From NCEH01 sp002257205 (GTDB lineage: Bacteria > Pseudomonadota > Alphaproteobacteria > Rhizobiales > Xanthobacteraceae): a stretch of 64,000 bases of DNA. The stretch lies in the NCBI RefSeq assembly GCF_043195105.1, contig NZ_JBAFWO010000004.1; one strand, given 5' to 3'. Each line of letters starts with the position of its first letter. The first letter of the stretch is position 1. The translations under genes and the position numbers were made by a program. Positions 34,215 to 43,156 of the stretch are shown piece after piece. The notes beneath the pieces are model-generated. The model was not told the origin of the DNA. It was given only the letters and a program-made list of their open reading frames with translations, and did not search any database.

Positions 34215-34801
34215 CGCAACATCTCCGCGGCGGTGATGACGGATTGGGCGATGTCCACCATCCGCTTCTTTTCGTTCATGGCAGTGCGGCGCATGAGGCC
34301 ATAAGCCGCCTGCTCGTCGATATTCTTCATCTTCATGAGGATCAGCTTGGCGCGATCCACCAGCTTGCGCTCCTCAAGCTGGCTCTTCGCCTCCTCCAAC
34401 TCCTCCTTGAGGCGGGCGAAGGCGCGAAAGCGCGAGATGGTGGTTTCCAGGATCGGCTTCACGCGGTCCTTGCGCAGCCCGTCCACCACATAGGAGGCGA
34501 CGCCGGCGGCGATCGCTTCCTCGATGGTCTTCCCGTCGGACTGGTCCACGAACATGGCCACGGGGCGCTTCACCTCGCGGCTCATCTGGAACATCTGCTC
34601 GATGGTGTCGCGGCTCGGGTCCTCCAAATCGATCAGGATCACGTCCGGATCGATGGCATAGATGCGCTCCAGCAGGTTCTTGTGGCCCTCGACGCGCAGC
34701 ACGTTGACGTAGCCCGCCTCGCGCAGTCCCTCGCTCAGGATGGCGGCGCGCACCGGGCTCTCATCGACGATCACGATACGCAGGGTGAGATCACTGGCCA
34801 T
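34211..34801 (-). CDS. nasT: NasT, ANTAR-domain antiterminator
   Basis: A 196-residue response-regulator-like protein. The N-terminal receiver-like domain (RIVIVDESPVRAAILSEGLR, VILIDLEDPSRDTI) is followed by a coiled-coil (FARLKEELEEAKSQLEERKL) and a C-terminal ANTAR RNA-binding domain (KLVDRAKLILMKMKNIDEQA then YGLMRRTAMNEKKRMVDIAQ). There is no partner histidine kinase; NasS is its regulator. It should bind the hexaloop hairpins at 32805-32838 and prevent termination before nrtA. The start is 66 bases after the stop of the same-strand gene at 34868, with no evident terminator between, so its own promoter is uncertain. Confidence 0.93.
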   Translation of the reverse strand: MASDLTLRIVIVDESPVRAAILSEGLREAGYVNVLRVEGHKNLLERIYAIDPDVILIDLEDPSRDTIEQMFQMSREVKRPVAMFVDQSDGKTIEEAIAAGVASYVVDGLRKDRVKPILETTISRFRAFARLKEELEEAKSQLEERKLVDRAKLILMKMKNIDEQAAYGLMRRTAMNEKKRMVDIAQSVITAAEMLR

Positions 34802-34867
34802 GGGGTCCGTGGGCTGGAGCCATCTGGAAAAGCTGGGCCGGCCTGAAGCCAGGGCGCCATCCTCGCG

Positions 34868-37800
34868 CTATTTTTCAACCTTGGCCGCGGCGAAGTCCAT
34901 GATCCTTTTGCGCAGTGCGAAAAGATCCGGCGGGTTTTTGGCATAGTCGACCCAATCCGCCGGAATGGCGGCGAACAGATCATCGCGCAGCGCCTTGGCG
35001 GCCGGATCGGTGGTGGCTTGCCCCTCCAGCCAGCGCAGCCATTGCAGGTCGCCCATGCCATCGGCGGTCTCGATCAGGCGGGCATCCACGGTTGCCACCG
35101 GCTGGCACCGGCTCGCGCTGAGCGGGAGGATGGCATATTCGCTCTCGCGCCCGTCCGTGGGATCGCGCGGATCGGCGGTGAAGGCGCGCGCGTGCCATTG
35201 CAGATAGCCGCGCGCCCCGACCCGCCAGAATAGGAAGCCGGCGGCGCCGCGATAATCCAGCATATTATAGAGCCAAGGGGTGATGCCGCGGCCCTGCAGT
35301 TCGGCAAATCCGGCCGCGCTGACGCCGTAGCCGAAATTCACCAGCACCGTGTCGAACAGGCCGAGCAGTTTGCGATTGCTGGGATTGTTGAGCTGGCCGG
35401 CGCGCTTCGCCCGGGGCGCCTGGGTCTTCAGGGCATCGTGCACCCGTTGCAGAGCGGCAATGCCGGCGGGATCGTCCGCCGGCTCGTCGGTGATCGCCCA
35501 AAGCGGCGCGGGCAGGCCGGCGGCGGCAAGCCCCGTTTCGGCGGCCGCGATGTCGGCGCCCATCGCTGCGGTGCCGACGGCCGCGTCGAGGCGCTTGACG
35601 GACGTGTAGTCGAGGAAGGGCGGCCGGAAGCCGGCGTCGCGCGCAAGGCGCGTCTGCTGGAGATAGCGGGGCAGCTGCGCCGGCGTGGGCGTCACCAGGT
35701 CCGGCGAGATGCCGGTCATGCCGAAGTTGCGCAGCGCGGCATAATCGCAGGCCATTTCCCGGTCCGCCTGGTCGGGGGTGGGGCGGAACCAGGCTTCGTA
35801 GGGCGGCGCGTTGAGATAATAGCCGATCGGCTCGGTGATCGGCGGCAGGGTCAGGGGCAGCACGTTCACCACCGCGGTTGCGGAAACCTCGGTGCCGGCG
35901 ATGTCCAGGGTCAGCGTCACCGGCAGCGGGCCGGCGGGGGCATCGGTCGGCACGGTGAATGTCACGTTCAGCCGGCGCGGGATGCCGCTCGCGATGCGCA
36001 GGAAGGAGAGGTCGCCTTCCAGCACGTCGGAGGTGATGGCGAGGGCATTTTCGCCGACGCCGCGCCGCATATAAGTCCATTTCCCCCAACGCACCTGGGG
36101 CGCGATGCCGTCGGGCGCGGAGACGGAGACATTGGCCGAGAGATCGTCCACGTTGGCGAGCGCGAGGAAATCCACCGAAACGAGGCTGCCGCGCGCCGCG
36201 CGCTGGCGGGTTTCCACCGGCAGGCCGGCGCGCCAGAAGGGATGCTGGCTGCGCGGCGTGCCCGCCGGCAGCACGCGCAGGGTGACGCCCCTGGCGAGCG
36301 CCGGGTCCACCGCCGTGTCGAGCACCGGCCAGCGCTCGCCATAGCGCTGGCGGCGCCAGGCCTCCACCGCGTCCACGGCGGCGGTGCTGGCGCCGGGCGC
36401 GATCACCATGGCGGCGATATAGCCATTGTTCGGCGGCTGGTCGGAGGCGAGCTCCACCACGATCTTGCCGTCCACCACCGGCACGGTGGCCGTCACCAGC
36501 CCGCCCCGGTCGCGCCCATAGACCGACCAGGGATCGCCGTCGATCATCGCTTCCTTCCACAGGCCGCGCCGATACACCCGGTCGATCCATTCGTCGGGCG
36601 TGAGATGCTGGTCCAGCACCACTTGCCCGTCGATGGTGATGGTGCGGTTCAGGGAATGGGGGAAATATTCCCATTCCCCCTGGTCCTCGGTCCAGAGCGA
36701 CACGGTTGCGGTGGCACTGCGGGTCCAGGGCACGGTGATGGTGCGGATGCCGTTGAGGCCGCTCGACAGCAAGGGATCGTTCTGGGTGCGCACCAGCGCC
36801 CCGGCGCCGGGGCTGAGGCGGGGATCGTTGGGCAGCACGGTTTCAAAGCCCGGCACCGCGATGTCCGCCGTCGGCGCGAACCTGAGGCCGAGCGCGCCTT
36901 CGGGCAGGGGATTGGCGTTCTCCACATGCACGTCGCCGAGCGCGATCCCCGGCTGGGGCGGGTTCACGAACACGATCAGCCGCTTGATCTGCGTGCGGTC
37001 GAGCCGGCGCTTCGACGGTGTCACCCAGGAGGAGACCGGGGAGCGCAGCACGAACGGGCCGGGCGGCACCGTCTGCACCGCCGAGCCGCGCGAATGCCAG
37101 TCGGTGGAAGAGACATCGTCGATGCGCAGATGGACCGTGAGCGGCTTGCCGGTGGTGTTGTCACCCTGCACCACCACTTCCTGCTCGGCGTCGAACGCGA
37201 CCGGGGTGGCGAAGTCCTGAACCGCCGTGGTGCGCGCACCGGCGAGCCAGCTGCGCCCGTCCGCCACGCGCGCGAGCGGTGGCGGCGGCGGTTCGGGCGG
37301 CGCGGCGGCGGGCACGGGCGGGGCGAGGGTGAGGGAGGCGAGCGCGGCGGCGGGCTCGCCTTCGGGCGTGAACAGCAGCAGGCGGGTCAGCGCGGCCGGG
37401 TCCAGGCGCCGGCCGCCGGGGGTCTCCAGTGCGCCGAGCGGGATCCGCCATTCGAAGGGACCGGGGGCAAGATCGTGCTCGTCGTCGAACCGCGACAGGC
37501 CGTTGACGGACTGGCCATCCTCGATCCACAGCACCAATTGCAGCGTGCGTCCGGTATCATTGCTGCCGCGGATCACCAGATCCTGCGTCGGCGGCACAGC
37601 GCGGGGCGGATCGAACCGCAGGTCCAGCGGTTGCGCGGTGGTGGTGGCGGTGGTGAGCAACGGGGCCGACGGATCGCCTGCGGGGGCGATTGCGTCGGCT
37701 GCTGTTCGCGCGGCCGTTGTTTGCGCGGCTGCGGTTTGCACGGGCGCTGCGGTGCGCGCGCCGCCCACGAGATCGGCGCGAAACACCAGCAGCCCGACCA

Positions 37801-37870
37801 CGGCGCTGCCGACGAGGCCGAGCAGGACGCCCCAACCGAAGCCGCCCGCCCACACATGCACCCTGCCCAT
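34868..37870 (-). CDS. Membrane-anchored DUF4091/GH123-like protein with duplicated beta domains
   Basis: A 1000-residue protein. Residues about 8-32 are a membrane anchor (WAGGFGWGVLLGLVGSAVVG), followed by an Ala/Thr-rich linker. Two copies of a related domain occupy about 75-183 and 209-317 (second copy: GARTTAVQDF, PLTVHLRIDD, PPGPFVLRSPVSSW, LDRTQIKRLIVFV). Residues about 340-495 look like a carbohydrate-binding-type beta domain (WEYFPHSLNRTITIDGQVVL), about 560-675 a beta sandwich, and about 680-960 a DUF4091/GH123-like TIM barrel with an acidic WAITDEPADDP motif that could hold catalytic Asp and Glu. It probably acts on a glycan outside the membrane; substrate unknown. ATG at 37870 has AGGA upstream and aligns with the paralogue's start. 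The paralogue lies 71 bases upstream. Confidence 0.82.
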   Translation of the reverse strand: MGRVHVWAGGFGWGVLLGLVGSAVVGLLVFRADLVGGARTAAPVQTAAAQTTAARTAADAIAPAGDPSAPLLTTATTTAQPLDLRFDPPRAVPPTQDLVIRGSNDTGRTLQLVLWIEDGQSVNGLSRFDDEHDLAPGPFEWRIPLGALETPGGRRLDPAALTRLLLFTPEGEPAAALASLTLAPPVPAAAPPEPPPPPLARVADGRSWLAGARTTAVQDFATPVAFDAEQEVVVQGDNTTGKPLTVHLRIDDVSSTDWHSRGSAVQTVPPGPFVLRSPVSSWVTPSKRRLDRTQIKRLIVFVNPPQPGIALGDVHVENANPLPEGALGLRFAPTADIAVPGFETVLPNDPRLSPGAGALVRTQNDPLLSSGLNGIRTITVPWTRSATATVSLWTEDQGEWEYFPHSLNRTITIDGQVVLDQHLTPDEWIDRVYRRGLWKEAMIDGDPWSVYGRDRGGLVTATVPVVDGKIVVELASDQPPNNGYIAAMVIAPGASTAAVDAVEAWRRQRYGERWPVLDTAVDPALARGVTLRVLPAGTPRSQHPFWRAGLPVETRQRAARGSLVSVDFLALANVDDLSANVSVSAPDGIAPQVRWGKWTYMRRGVGENALAITSDVLEGDLSFLRIASGIPRRLNVTFTVPTDAPAGPLPVTLTLDIAGTEVSATAVVNVLPLTLPPITEPIGYYLNAPPYEAWFRPTPDQADREMACDYAALRNFGMTGISPDLVTPTPAQLPRYLQQTRLARDAGFRPPFLDYTSVKRLDAAVGTAAMGADIAAAETGLAAAGLPAPLWAITDEPADDPAGIAALQRVHDALKTQAPRAKRAGQLNNPSNRKLLGLFDTVLVNFGYGVSAAGFAELQGRGITPWLYNMLDYRGAAGFLFWRVGARGYLQWHARAFTADPRDPTDGRESEYAILPLSASRCQPVATVDARLIETADGMGDLQWLRWLEGQATTDPAAKALRDDLFAAIPADWVDYAKNPPDLFALRKRIMDFAAAKVEK

Positions 37871-37941
37871 CGCACAGTTCCTGGCGCTCACGCGCGTCTT
37901 GAAGTGAAGCTCGGGGCGCGTTCAGAGCCCGGTGCGGCGGC

Positions 37942-38967
37942 TCAGGGGGTGAGGGTGTCGAGCCGCAATTCGCTCAGCGTCACCGGACCCTCGCCGTCGG
38001 TGACGAACACCACCACGCGCCGGATCTTGGTGCGGTCGAGCGGGGTCTTGGCGGGTGTGATCCAGGACGCGGCGGGCGCGCGCAGCACGAACGGGCCGGG
38101 CGGCACGCTCAGGCTGGTCTGGGCCCGCGAGTTCCAATCCTTGGAGGCGGCATCGTCCACCCGCAGGTTCACGGTCAGCGGCTTGTCCGAAGGGTTGGTG
38201 CCGGAAAGGACGAAGCCCTGGTTCGCGGCGACCGACAGGGCGGGGGCGAAGTCCTGCTCGGCCGTGGTCTTCGCGCCGCGCAGCCAGGATTGGCCGGCGG
38301 CGGGCGCGGCCTTCTGGGTCTCGATCTGCGCGCTGTCGATATCGAGCACGCCCTTCTGCGAGAACAGCACGATGCGCACGATGGAAGTGATATCCAGGTC
38401 CGCCTTGGCCGAGGTGGCGATGCCGTCGAACGGGATCCGCACCTCGAACGGCCCGGGCGCGACCGTGTCGATGCGATTGTAGCGGGTGTTCCAATTGCTC
38501 GATTTGGCATCGTCGATGCGCAGGTTGAAGTCCACCGGCTCGGCATTCATGTTGCGCCCGCGCACCACCAGTTCGTCCGTGTGCGCGAAGGCGCGGGGCG
38601 GCGTGAACGCCTGTTCCAGCGCCGCCGTGGTGCGCGAATTGATGATGAAGGGCGGGCTTTTCGCCGCCGGTCCGGGCGCGGCCTGTCCCGGAGCCGGCTG
38701 GGCCGTGGGCGGCGTCGCGGCGGGCAATGTCGCGGGTTTGGGCGCCACACTGCTCGGCGCCGCCGGGGCCGGGCGAAGCTCCGGCGGGCGCGCCGGCGCT
38801 GGCGGGGCGGAGGCCACGGTCTGCCCGGCGGGCGCGGCTGGACGCTCCATGGTGATGCGCTCGATGATGTCGGGGCGGAACAACACGATTCCCGCCGTGG
38901 TGGCGCCGACGATGCCGAACACGGCGCCCCAGGCAAAACCGCCAAACCAGGTTTGGATCGCGCTCAT
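37942..38967 (-). CDS. Membrane-anchored paralogue with two beta domains only
   Basis: A 341-residue protein homologous to the N-terminal third of its downstream neighbour. The anchor MSAIQTWFGGFAWGAVFGIV aligns with that protein's start; a Pro/Ala-rich linker (about 43-105) follows, then two copies of the shared domain at about 112-216 and 229-337. Diagnostic blocks in copy two are GAKTTAEQDFAPAL, KPLTVNLRVDDAASKDWNSR, PPGPFVLRAPAASW and LDRTKIRRVVVFV. No catalytic domain is present, so it may be a binding or scaffold subunit. I know no named family for the repeat. Its gene is divergent, 89 bases apart, from a glycosyltransferase-like membrane protein gene. Confidence 0.8.
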   Translation of the reverse strand: MSAIQTWFGGFAWGAVFGIVGATTAGIVLFRPDIIERITMERPAAPAGQTVASAPPAPARPPELRPAPAAPSSVAPKPATLPAATPPTAQPAPGQAAPGPAAKSPPFIINSRTTAALEQAFTPPRAFAHTDELVVRGRNMNAEPVDFNLRIDDAKSSNWNTRYNRIDTVAPGPFEVRIPFDGIATSAKADLDITSIVRIVLFSQKGVLDIDSAQIETQKAAPAAGQSWLRGAKTTAEQDFAPALSVAANQGFVLSGTNPSDKPLTVNLRVDDAASKDWNSRAQTSLSVPPGPFVLRAPAASWITPAKTPLDRTKIRRVVVFVTDGEGPVTLSELRLDTLTP

Positions 38968-39056
38968 GGCTTTGCTCCGCACGGGCATGGACGGCGCCCC
39001 TGCCGGACTTTAGAAAGCCCTCGCGGCCTTTAGGCAAGGGGCTTCGTGACGCGGGG

Positions 39057-40715
39057 GTGTTCGTGGCGCACAAGGGCGGGGACGACCGGATCAGGGCGCT
39101 TGTGGGCTCCGGCCTGCAAGCGTTGCTGTTCGCTATTTTCGCGGCCTTCCTGATGGTGCTCCTGGCGCTCCTTCAGCGTGCCTCCGGCGCCTATTTCGCC
39201 GAATTTTCCGCGACCGAGGCGCAGGAGGCGGGGCATTATGTCACCGGCTTGCTGTTCGCCGATTATGCCCGCGCGCACTTTCCGCCCCTGTTCGCCTTCA
39301 TCGAGACCTTCTTCCTGCATTATCCCCGCGTTGCGCTGGGGCTGAACCCGCCGCTTTATTATCTGCTGGAAGGCGCCTGGTTCCTGGCGGTTTCGCCCTC
39401 CACGCCCGCCGCCCTGGTGCTGCCCTGCCTCATGGCCGCGATCCTGGTGGTCAGCGCCGGCTTCGTCACCGCGCGCCGGCTCGGCCCGCTGCCGGGGGTG
39501 GCGGTGTGCGCGGTGCTGCTCGCCCTGATCCCGCTGCGTGCGGCGATCCTCGTCGTTTCGCTGGATATGCCCGCGGCGCTGCTCGCCTTTCTCGCGGCGC
39601 TGGCCTTCTGGCGCTATCTGGAGACCGGCGGCCTCACGAGCGCCGCCGGCTTCGGCCTTCTGGCGAGCGCCGCCATGCTCACCGATTTCGGCATGGTGGC
39701 GCTGGTTCTGGTGCCGCCGCTCGGCGTCCTCATCGCCCGGCGTCTTTCCCTGGTGCGCACCGCCGGCTTCTATCTGCCCTATGCCTTCATGCTGGTGCTG
39801 GCCGGCCCCTGGATTATCGGCACCTATCCCCTGGTGGCGGGGCATTTCGCCGGCGGATGGGGGCTCGGCTTCGCCCGCGTGTCCGCACCTTTCTACGGCA
39901 CGGCGCTGACGGCAGGGCTGACCTCGCTCATCCTCGCCCTGGCCGGGTTCGGCGCGCTGTCCGCGCTCCTCGCCAGCTGGCGGGACGGGGCCACGTCCAC
40001 CGGCCTGTTCGCCGCCCTCGCCGCGCTTGCCGGGGCGGTGCTGATCGGCTGCCTGATGGTGCCGCTCGCGCCCGATGCCCGCCATCTGCTGCCGGCGCTG
40101 GTGCCCTTGGTGATGCTCGCGGCCTATGGCGGCATGAGCCTGATCGGCCTCGTGACCACGGGATGGCCGATTCTGTCCGGGCTGATGGTCTCCATGGTGA
40201 TGCTGCTCGCCGCACTGCCGGCGCTGCTGACGCCGCTCCTGAAGCCGCCCGTTGGCATGCTCCCCGCCGCGCGCGCGATTTTGGAGCGGGGCGCCGCTGC
40301 GCCTCTGATCCTGGTGGCGGCGGACGAAAAGGGGGAAGGCGCGCTGATCGCCGCGATCGCCCAGCACGATGCCGCCCGCACCGCCTTCGTGGTGCCCGCC
40401 CGGCGCCTTCTGGCGGCGGAGCCCGTGCCCGGCGGGGACGCACAGACAACCGCCCAGGCGACGGCTCGTGTCCTCAGCGACAGCGCGGTGGCGTTCGTGG
40501 TGCTCGACACCACCCCCGCCGCCGCCGCCGTGCCGCAGACCGGCCAGGTGCGCGCGGCGCTCGAGGGGGCGCCGGGAGATTTCAACCTGCTCGGCACCTA
40601 TCCCCGCGCGGACGGCACCGGCGAGGTGCGCCTCTACGCTGTGACGCAGAATGCAGCGCGGCCGGCGGATCCCGCACGCCTGCGGCATCTGCTGGCGCCG
40701 AAGACGGGCGGCTGA
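39057..40715 (+). CDS. GT39/ArnT-like membrane glycosyltransferase
   Basis: A 552-residue polytopic membrane protein with about ten spans and a C-terminal soluble domain of about 150 residues. The first periplasmic loop, FAEFSATEAQEAGHYVTGLL with DYARAHFP following, resembles the acidic catalytic loop of GT39/ArnT-type (GT-C) transferases, and YPRVALGLNPPLYYLLEGAW matches the next conserved block. Such enzymes move sugars from polyprenyl-phosphate donors onto lipids, proteins or glycans at the outer face of the membrane. The acidic pair is present as T-E-A-Q-E rather than the usual D-E, so activity is not assured. The start is a GTG at 39057 (another GTG at 39063). It begins a two-gene run. 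Confidence 0.75.
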   Translation: MFVAHKGGDDRIRALVGSGLQALLFAIFAAFLMVLLALLQRASGAYFAEFSATEAQEAGHYVTGLLFADYARAHFPPLFAFIETFFLHYPRVALGLNPPLYYLLEGAWFLAVSPSTPAALVLPCLMAAILVVSAGFVTARRLGPLPGVAVCAVLLALIPLRAAILVVSLDMPAALLAFLAALAFWRYLETGGLTSAAGFGLLASAAMLTDFGMVALVLVPPLGVLIARRLSLVRTAGFYLPYAFMLVLAGPWIIGTYPLVAGHFAGGWGLGFARVSAPFYGTALTAGLTSLILALAGFGALSALLASWRDGATSTGLFAALAALAGAVLIGCLMVPLAPDARHLLPALVPLVMLAAYGGMSLIGLVTTGWPILSGLMVSMVMLLAALPALLTPLLKPPVGMLPAARAILERGAAAPLILVAADEKGEGALIAAIAQHDAARTAFVVPARRLLAAEPVPGGDAQTTAQATARVLSDSAVAFVVLDTTPAAAAVPQTGQVRAALEGAPGDFNLLGTYPRADGTGEVRLYAVTQNAARPADPARLRHLLAPKTGG

Positions 40716-40780
40716 CCAATGACATTCGTTGACAAACTGCGCCTTGACGCCGGCCAACTGCCCCGCGAAAACGCCGTACC

Positions 40781-41686
40781 ATGCGCGCTTTGAGGGATTA
40801 TTCGCTGCGGGAATGGGTGCGGGCCGCACCGCTGGCGCATGGCGCCCGGCGGGCCCGCAACATTCTCGTGGATCGCATCTATCGCCACGTCCGCGCGCCC
40901 GGCCAGGACGAGGTGCAGCGCACGCTTGCCGCCTATCGCGGCGGCACTTTGGCCTTCACCGTCGCCTTCAACTTGCCGGAAGCCGTGGCGTTGCTATCCC
41001 AGGCCATGGCGCGGTTCGTGCCGGGCACCCCGCTGGTGGTGTGCGACAATTCCAATCAGGCCGAGGCCCGCGCGCGCATCGCCGCCGTGTGCGCCGAACG
41101 CGGCCACATCTATTGCCCGCTGCCGCCCGCGCCGCTCGGACGCTTCAGCTCGAATGGGTCGCGTAGCCATGCGGTGGCGCTGAACTGGATGTATCACAAC
41201 CTTATCCGGCCGACCGAACCCAAGGTGTTCGCGCTGCTGGATCATGACCTCGTGCCCCTCGCGATCGACGATTTGGCGGCCCGCGTCGCCGGCCAGCCGG
41301 CCTATGGCATGGTGCGGCACGGCGAGCGGTTCGGCGGCTGGTTCCTGTGGCCGGGCTACAGCGTGTTCGATTATGCCGCCACCGCCGCGATGGCCCTGGA
41401 TTTCGGCACCGACACGCCCCTGACGCTGGATACCGGCGGGCAGAACTGGCATCGCCTCTATCGGCGGATGCGCCTGGAGGACATGCGCCGCGCCCAGACG
41501 CGCGAGGTCTATCTCGGCGATGGGGCGGGCGGGCGCGAGCCGTATCTTCTCGCCGACACCTGGCTGCATGTGGGAGGCGCCGGGCATCGCGGCGGCGGCG
41601 CGGCGGCGCTTCAGCGGGTGCGGCAGGCGTTCGAGGCGGACCCTGAGGGCCTGCTCGCGCGCCTCCTGGAAAACGCGGCGGCGTGA
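40781..41686 (+). CDS. GT-A-like glycosyltransferase-family protein
   Basis: A 301-residue soluble protein with the outline of a GT-A glycosyltransferase: LAFTVAFNLPEAVALLSQAM then PLVVCDNSNQAEARARIA for the nucleotide-binding half, and a central KVFALLDHDLVPLAIDDLA that could supply the DxD metal motif as D-H-D. GWFLWPGYSVFDY and ADTWLHVGGAGHRGG follow. The donor and acceptor are unknown. It follows the GT39-like gene by 65 bases and is likely co-transcribed, supporting a glycan-assembly role for the pair. The mosaic repeat at 41689 begins directly after its stop. Confidence 0.72.
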   Translation: MRALRDYSLREWVRAAPLAHGARRARNILVDRIYRHVRAPGQDEVQRTLAAYRGGTLAFTVAFNLPEAVALLSQAMARFVPGTPLVVCDNSNQAEARARIAAVCAERGHIYCPLPPAPLGRFSSNGSRSHAVALNWMYHNLIRPTEPKVFALLDHDLVPLAIDDLAARVAGQPAYGMVRHGERFGGWFLWPGYSVFDYAATAAMALDFGTDTPLTLDTGGQNWHRLYRRMRLEDMRRAQTREVYLGDGAGGREPYLLADTWLHVGGAGHRGGGAAALQRVRQAFEADPEGLLARLLENAAA

Positions 41687-41688
41687 GC

Positions 41689-41830
41689 CTAGAGCCGGAT
41701 CTGCCCATATTGCGTCGCCCAAGGCGATGCAATATGGGCAGTGAATCCGCCTCTATTCAATAAGTTAGAGGGCGATTCACCGCCCACATGGAACCACCAA
41801 GTGGTTCCATGTGGGCGGATCGCGCTCTAG
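41689..41830. repeat. Mosaic of three palindromes between inverted CTAGAGC ends
   Basis: The element starts with CTAGAGC (41689-41695) and ends with GCTCTAG (41824-41830). Inside are three hairpins: P1 at 41701-41741 (19-base arms, one G-T wobble, CAA loop), P2 at 41741-41780 (GTGAATC/GATTCAC ends with inner CTCT/AGAG), and P3 at 41781-41817 (perfect 17-base arms, CAA loop). P2 recurs at 1-31 and P1 at 61323-61369. It occupies the whole gap between two convergent genes, starting three bases after one stop and ending two bases before the other. No transposase is present. Confidence 0.92.
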
Positions 41831-41831
41831 C

Positions 41832-42629
41832 CTATCTCAGCCGTGCGTCGATCCAGTCCGCGATCGCCGCCACCACCTTGTCCTCGATGCGATAATAGCC
41901 GTGCGGCGACAGCGAGCCGCACGGCTTGCTTTTCAGCACCCCGCCGGAGAGGCTCAAGAGCTGAACGGACGGCGATTGCGTGAGGGACGCGACGATCTTC
42001 GGCGCATCCTGCGGCGGCGCGACGAAGCAGGCATCGTCCGCATTGGCGACCACCAGCACGGGCACATTGACCGCCTCGGGATGGGCGTCGAACACGGTTT
42101 CCCCGCTCCCGCCGAGGCGCGAGACCGATTCCGTCAGCACCAGCCCGGCGATCTCCCCATCCCGAAGGGTGGCGGCGCCGTTCATGGCGGCGATGGAGCC
42201 CTGGCTGGTTCCCATGAGAATCACCGGCCGGTCGATGTGTTCCTTCGCGAAGGCGACGAGCGCGCGCACGGTCTGCGCATAGGCCGGGGTGCTGCGCCGG
42301 CCGCGGAGGGTGCGGTTACCGGGGGCATCGGGAAGGAGCACCGCATATCCGCGCGCGAGCCAGAGTGCGCGGGTCCGCACGAGGAAATTGTCCGGGTGCC
42401 CGAAGGTGCCGTCGCATCGTAAGTCGATCTTCCCGGTGCCGCCGGGCAGCATCACGAGGGTTGCGCGGGGCGCCGGGGGCGAGAGCAGGACGAGGCGCTG
42501 ACCCGCGCCATTCACCACCAGGTCGCGCACGATCCCGCCGGCCGCGCACCGCTCCGGCTGTTGGGCGGCCAGCGGCGCGGCGAAAGCGAGAGCGACCAGG
42601 GCAAGGGGGAGGAGCGCCAAGCGTTTCAT
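41832..42629 (-). CDS. Exported alpha/beta-hydrolase
   Basis: A 265-residue secreted hydrolase. A clear signal peptide (MKRLALLPLALVALAFAAPL with an A-x-A cleavage region) is followed by an alpha/beta-hydrolase fold: TLVMLPGGTGKIDL forms the oxyanion region, the nucleophile elbow is ILMGTSQGSIAAM (Ser), and PVLVVANADDACFV and SPHGYYRIED probably hold the Asp and His. The substrate is unknown. ATG at 42629 is chosen for the signal peptide; the frame upstream lacks conservation. Two extra cysteine-containing segments (PERCAAGG, DLRCDGT) suggest a disulphide. Confidence 0.82.
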   Translation of the reverse strand: MKRLALLPLALVALAFAAPLAAQQPERCAAGGIVRDLVVNGAGQRLVLLSPPAPRATLVMLPGGTGKIDLRCDGTFGHPDNFLVRTRALWLARGYAVLLPDAPGNRTLRGRRSTPAYAQTVRALVAFAKEHIDRPVILMGTSQGSIAAMNGAATLRDGEIAGLVLTESVSRLGGSGETVFDAHPEAVNVPVLVVANADDACFVAPPQDAPKIVASLTQSPSVQLLSLSGGVLKSKPCGSLSPHGYYRIEDKVVAAIADWIDARLR

Positions 42630-42682
42630 GCCGGCGATGCTAACCCGGAAGCGCGCCGGCCGGCGATCAGATCCACGGCAAT

Positions 42683-42716
42683 AAAAAAACGCCGCCGGGC
42701 GCAACCCGACGGCGTT
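42683..42716 (-). terminator. Intrinsic terminator of the ffh-rplS operon
   Basis: On the minus strand AACGCCGTCGGG (42716-42705) pairs with CCCGGCGGCGTT (42699-42688), one mismatch, loop TTGCG, and runs into TTTTTTT (42689-42683). It lies 36 bases beyond the rplS stop and ends the ribosomal operon. Confidence 0.92.
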
Positions 42717-42751
42717 CAAGAGCGGTCCGAACCCTCAGGCCCGGCACAGCC

Positions 42752-43156
42752 TCACTTCGAGGAAGCGGACTTGATCTTCTTGCCGTTCTCGTCGCGGCGA
42801 TCGGTGCGCTCGGCGATACGGGCGGACTTGCCGCGACGGTCGCGCAGATAATAGAGCTTGGCGCGGCGCACCTTGCCCCGGCGCACCAGCTTGATGGAAT
42901 CGATCAGCGGCGAATAGACCGGGAACACGCGTTCCACGCCTTCGCCGTAGGAAATCTTGCGCACGGTGAAGCTCTCGTTGAGCCCGCCGCCGTTGCGGGC
43001 GATCACGACGCCTTCATAGGCCTGCACGCGGGTGCGCTCGCCTTCCACGACCTTCACATTGACGATCACGGTATCGCCGGGCTGGAAGTCCGGGGTGGGC
43101 CGCTTTTCGGCGAGGCGGGCGGCCTGTTCTGCTTCAAGGGTCTGAATGATGTTCAT
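42752..43156 (-). CDS. rplS: 50S ribosomal protein L19
   Basis: A 134-residue L19, which sits at the 30S-50S interface. The core matches the family: FQPGDTVIVNVKVVEGERTR, VQAYEGVVIARNGGGLNESF, TVRKISYGEGVERVFPVYSP and GKVRRAKLYYLRDRRGKSAR. A short Lys/Ser-rich C-terminal extension (ENGKKIKSASSK) is common in alphaproteobacteria. It is the last gene of ffh-rpsP-rimM-trmD-rplS, 177 bases after trmD, and is followed by a strong terminator. Confidence 0.98.
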   Translation of the reverse strand: MNIIQTLEAEQAARLAEKRPTPDFQPGDTVIVNVKVVEGERTRVQAYEGVVIARNGGGLNESFTVRKISYGEGVERVFPVYSPLIDSIKLVRRGKVRRAKLYYLRDRRGKSARIAERTDRRDENGKKIKSASSK

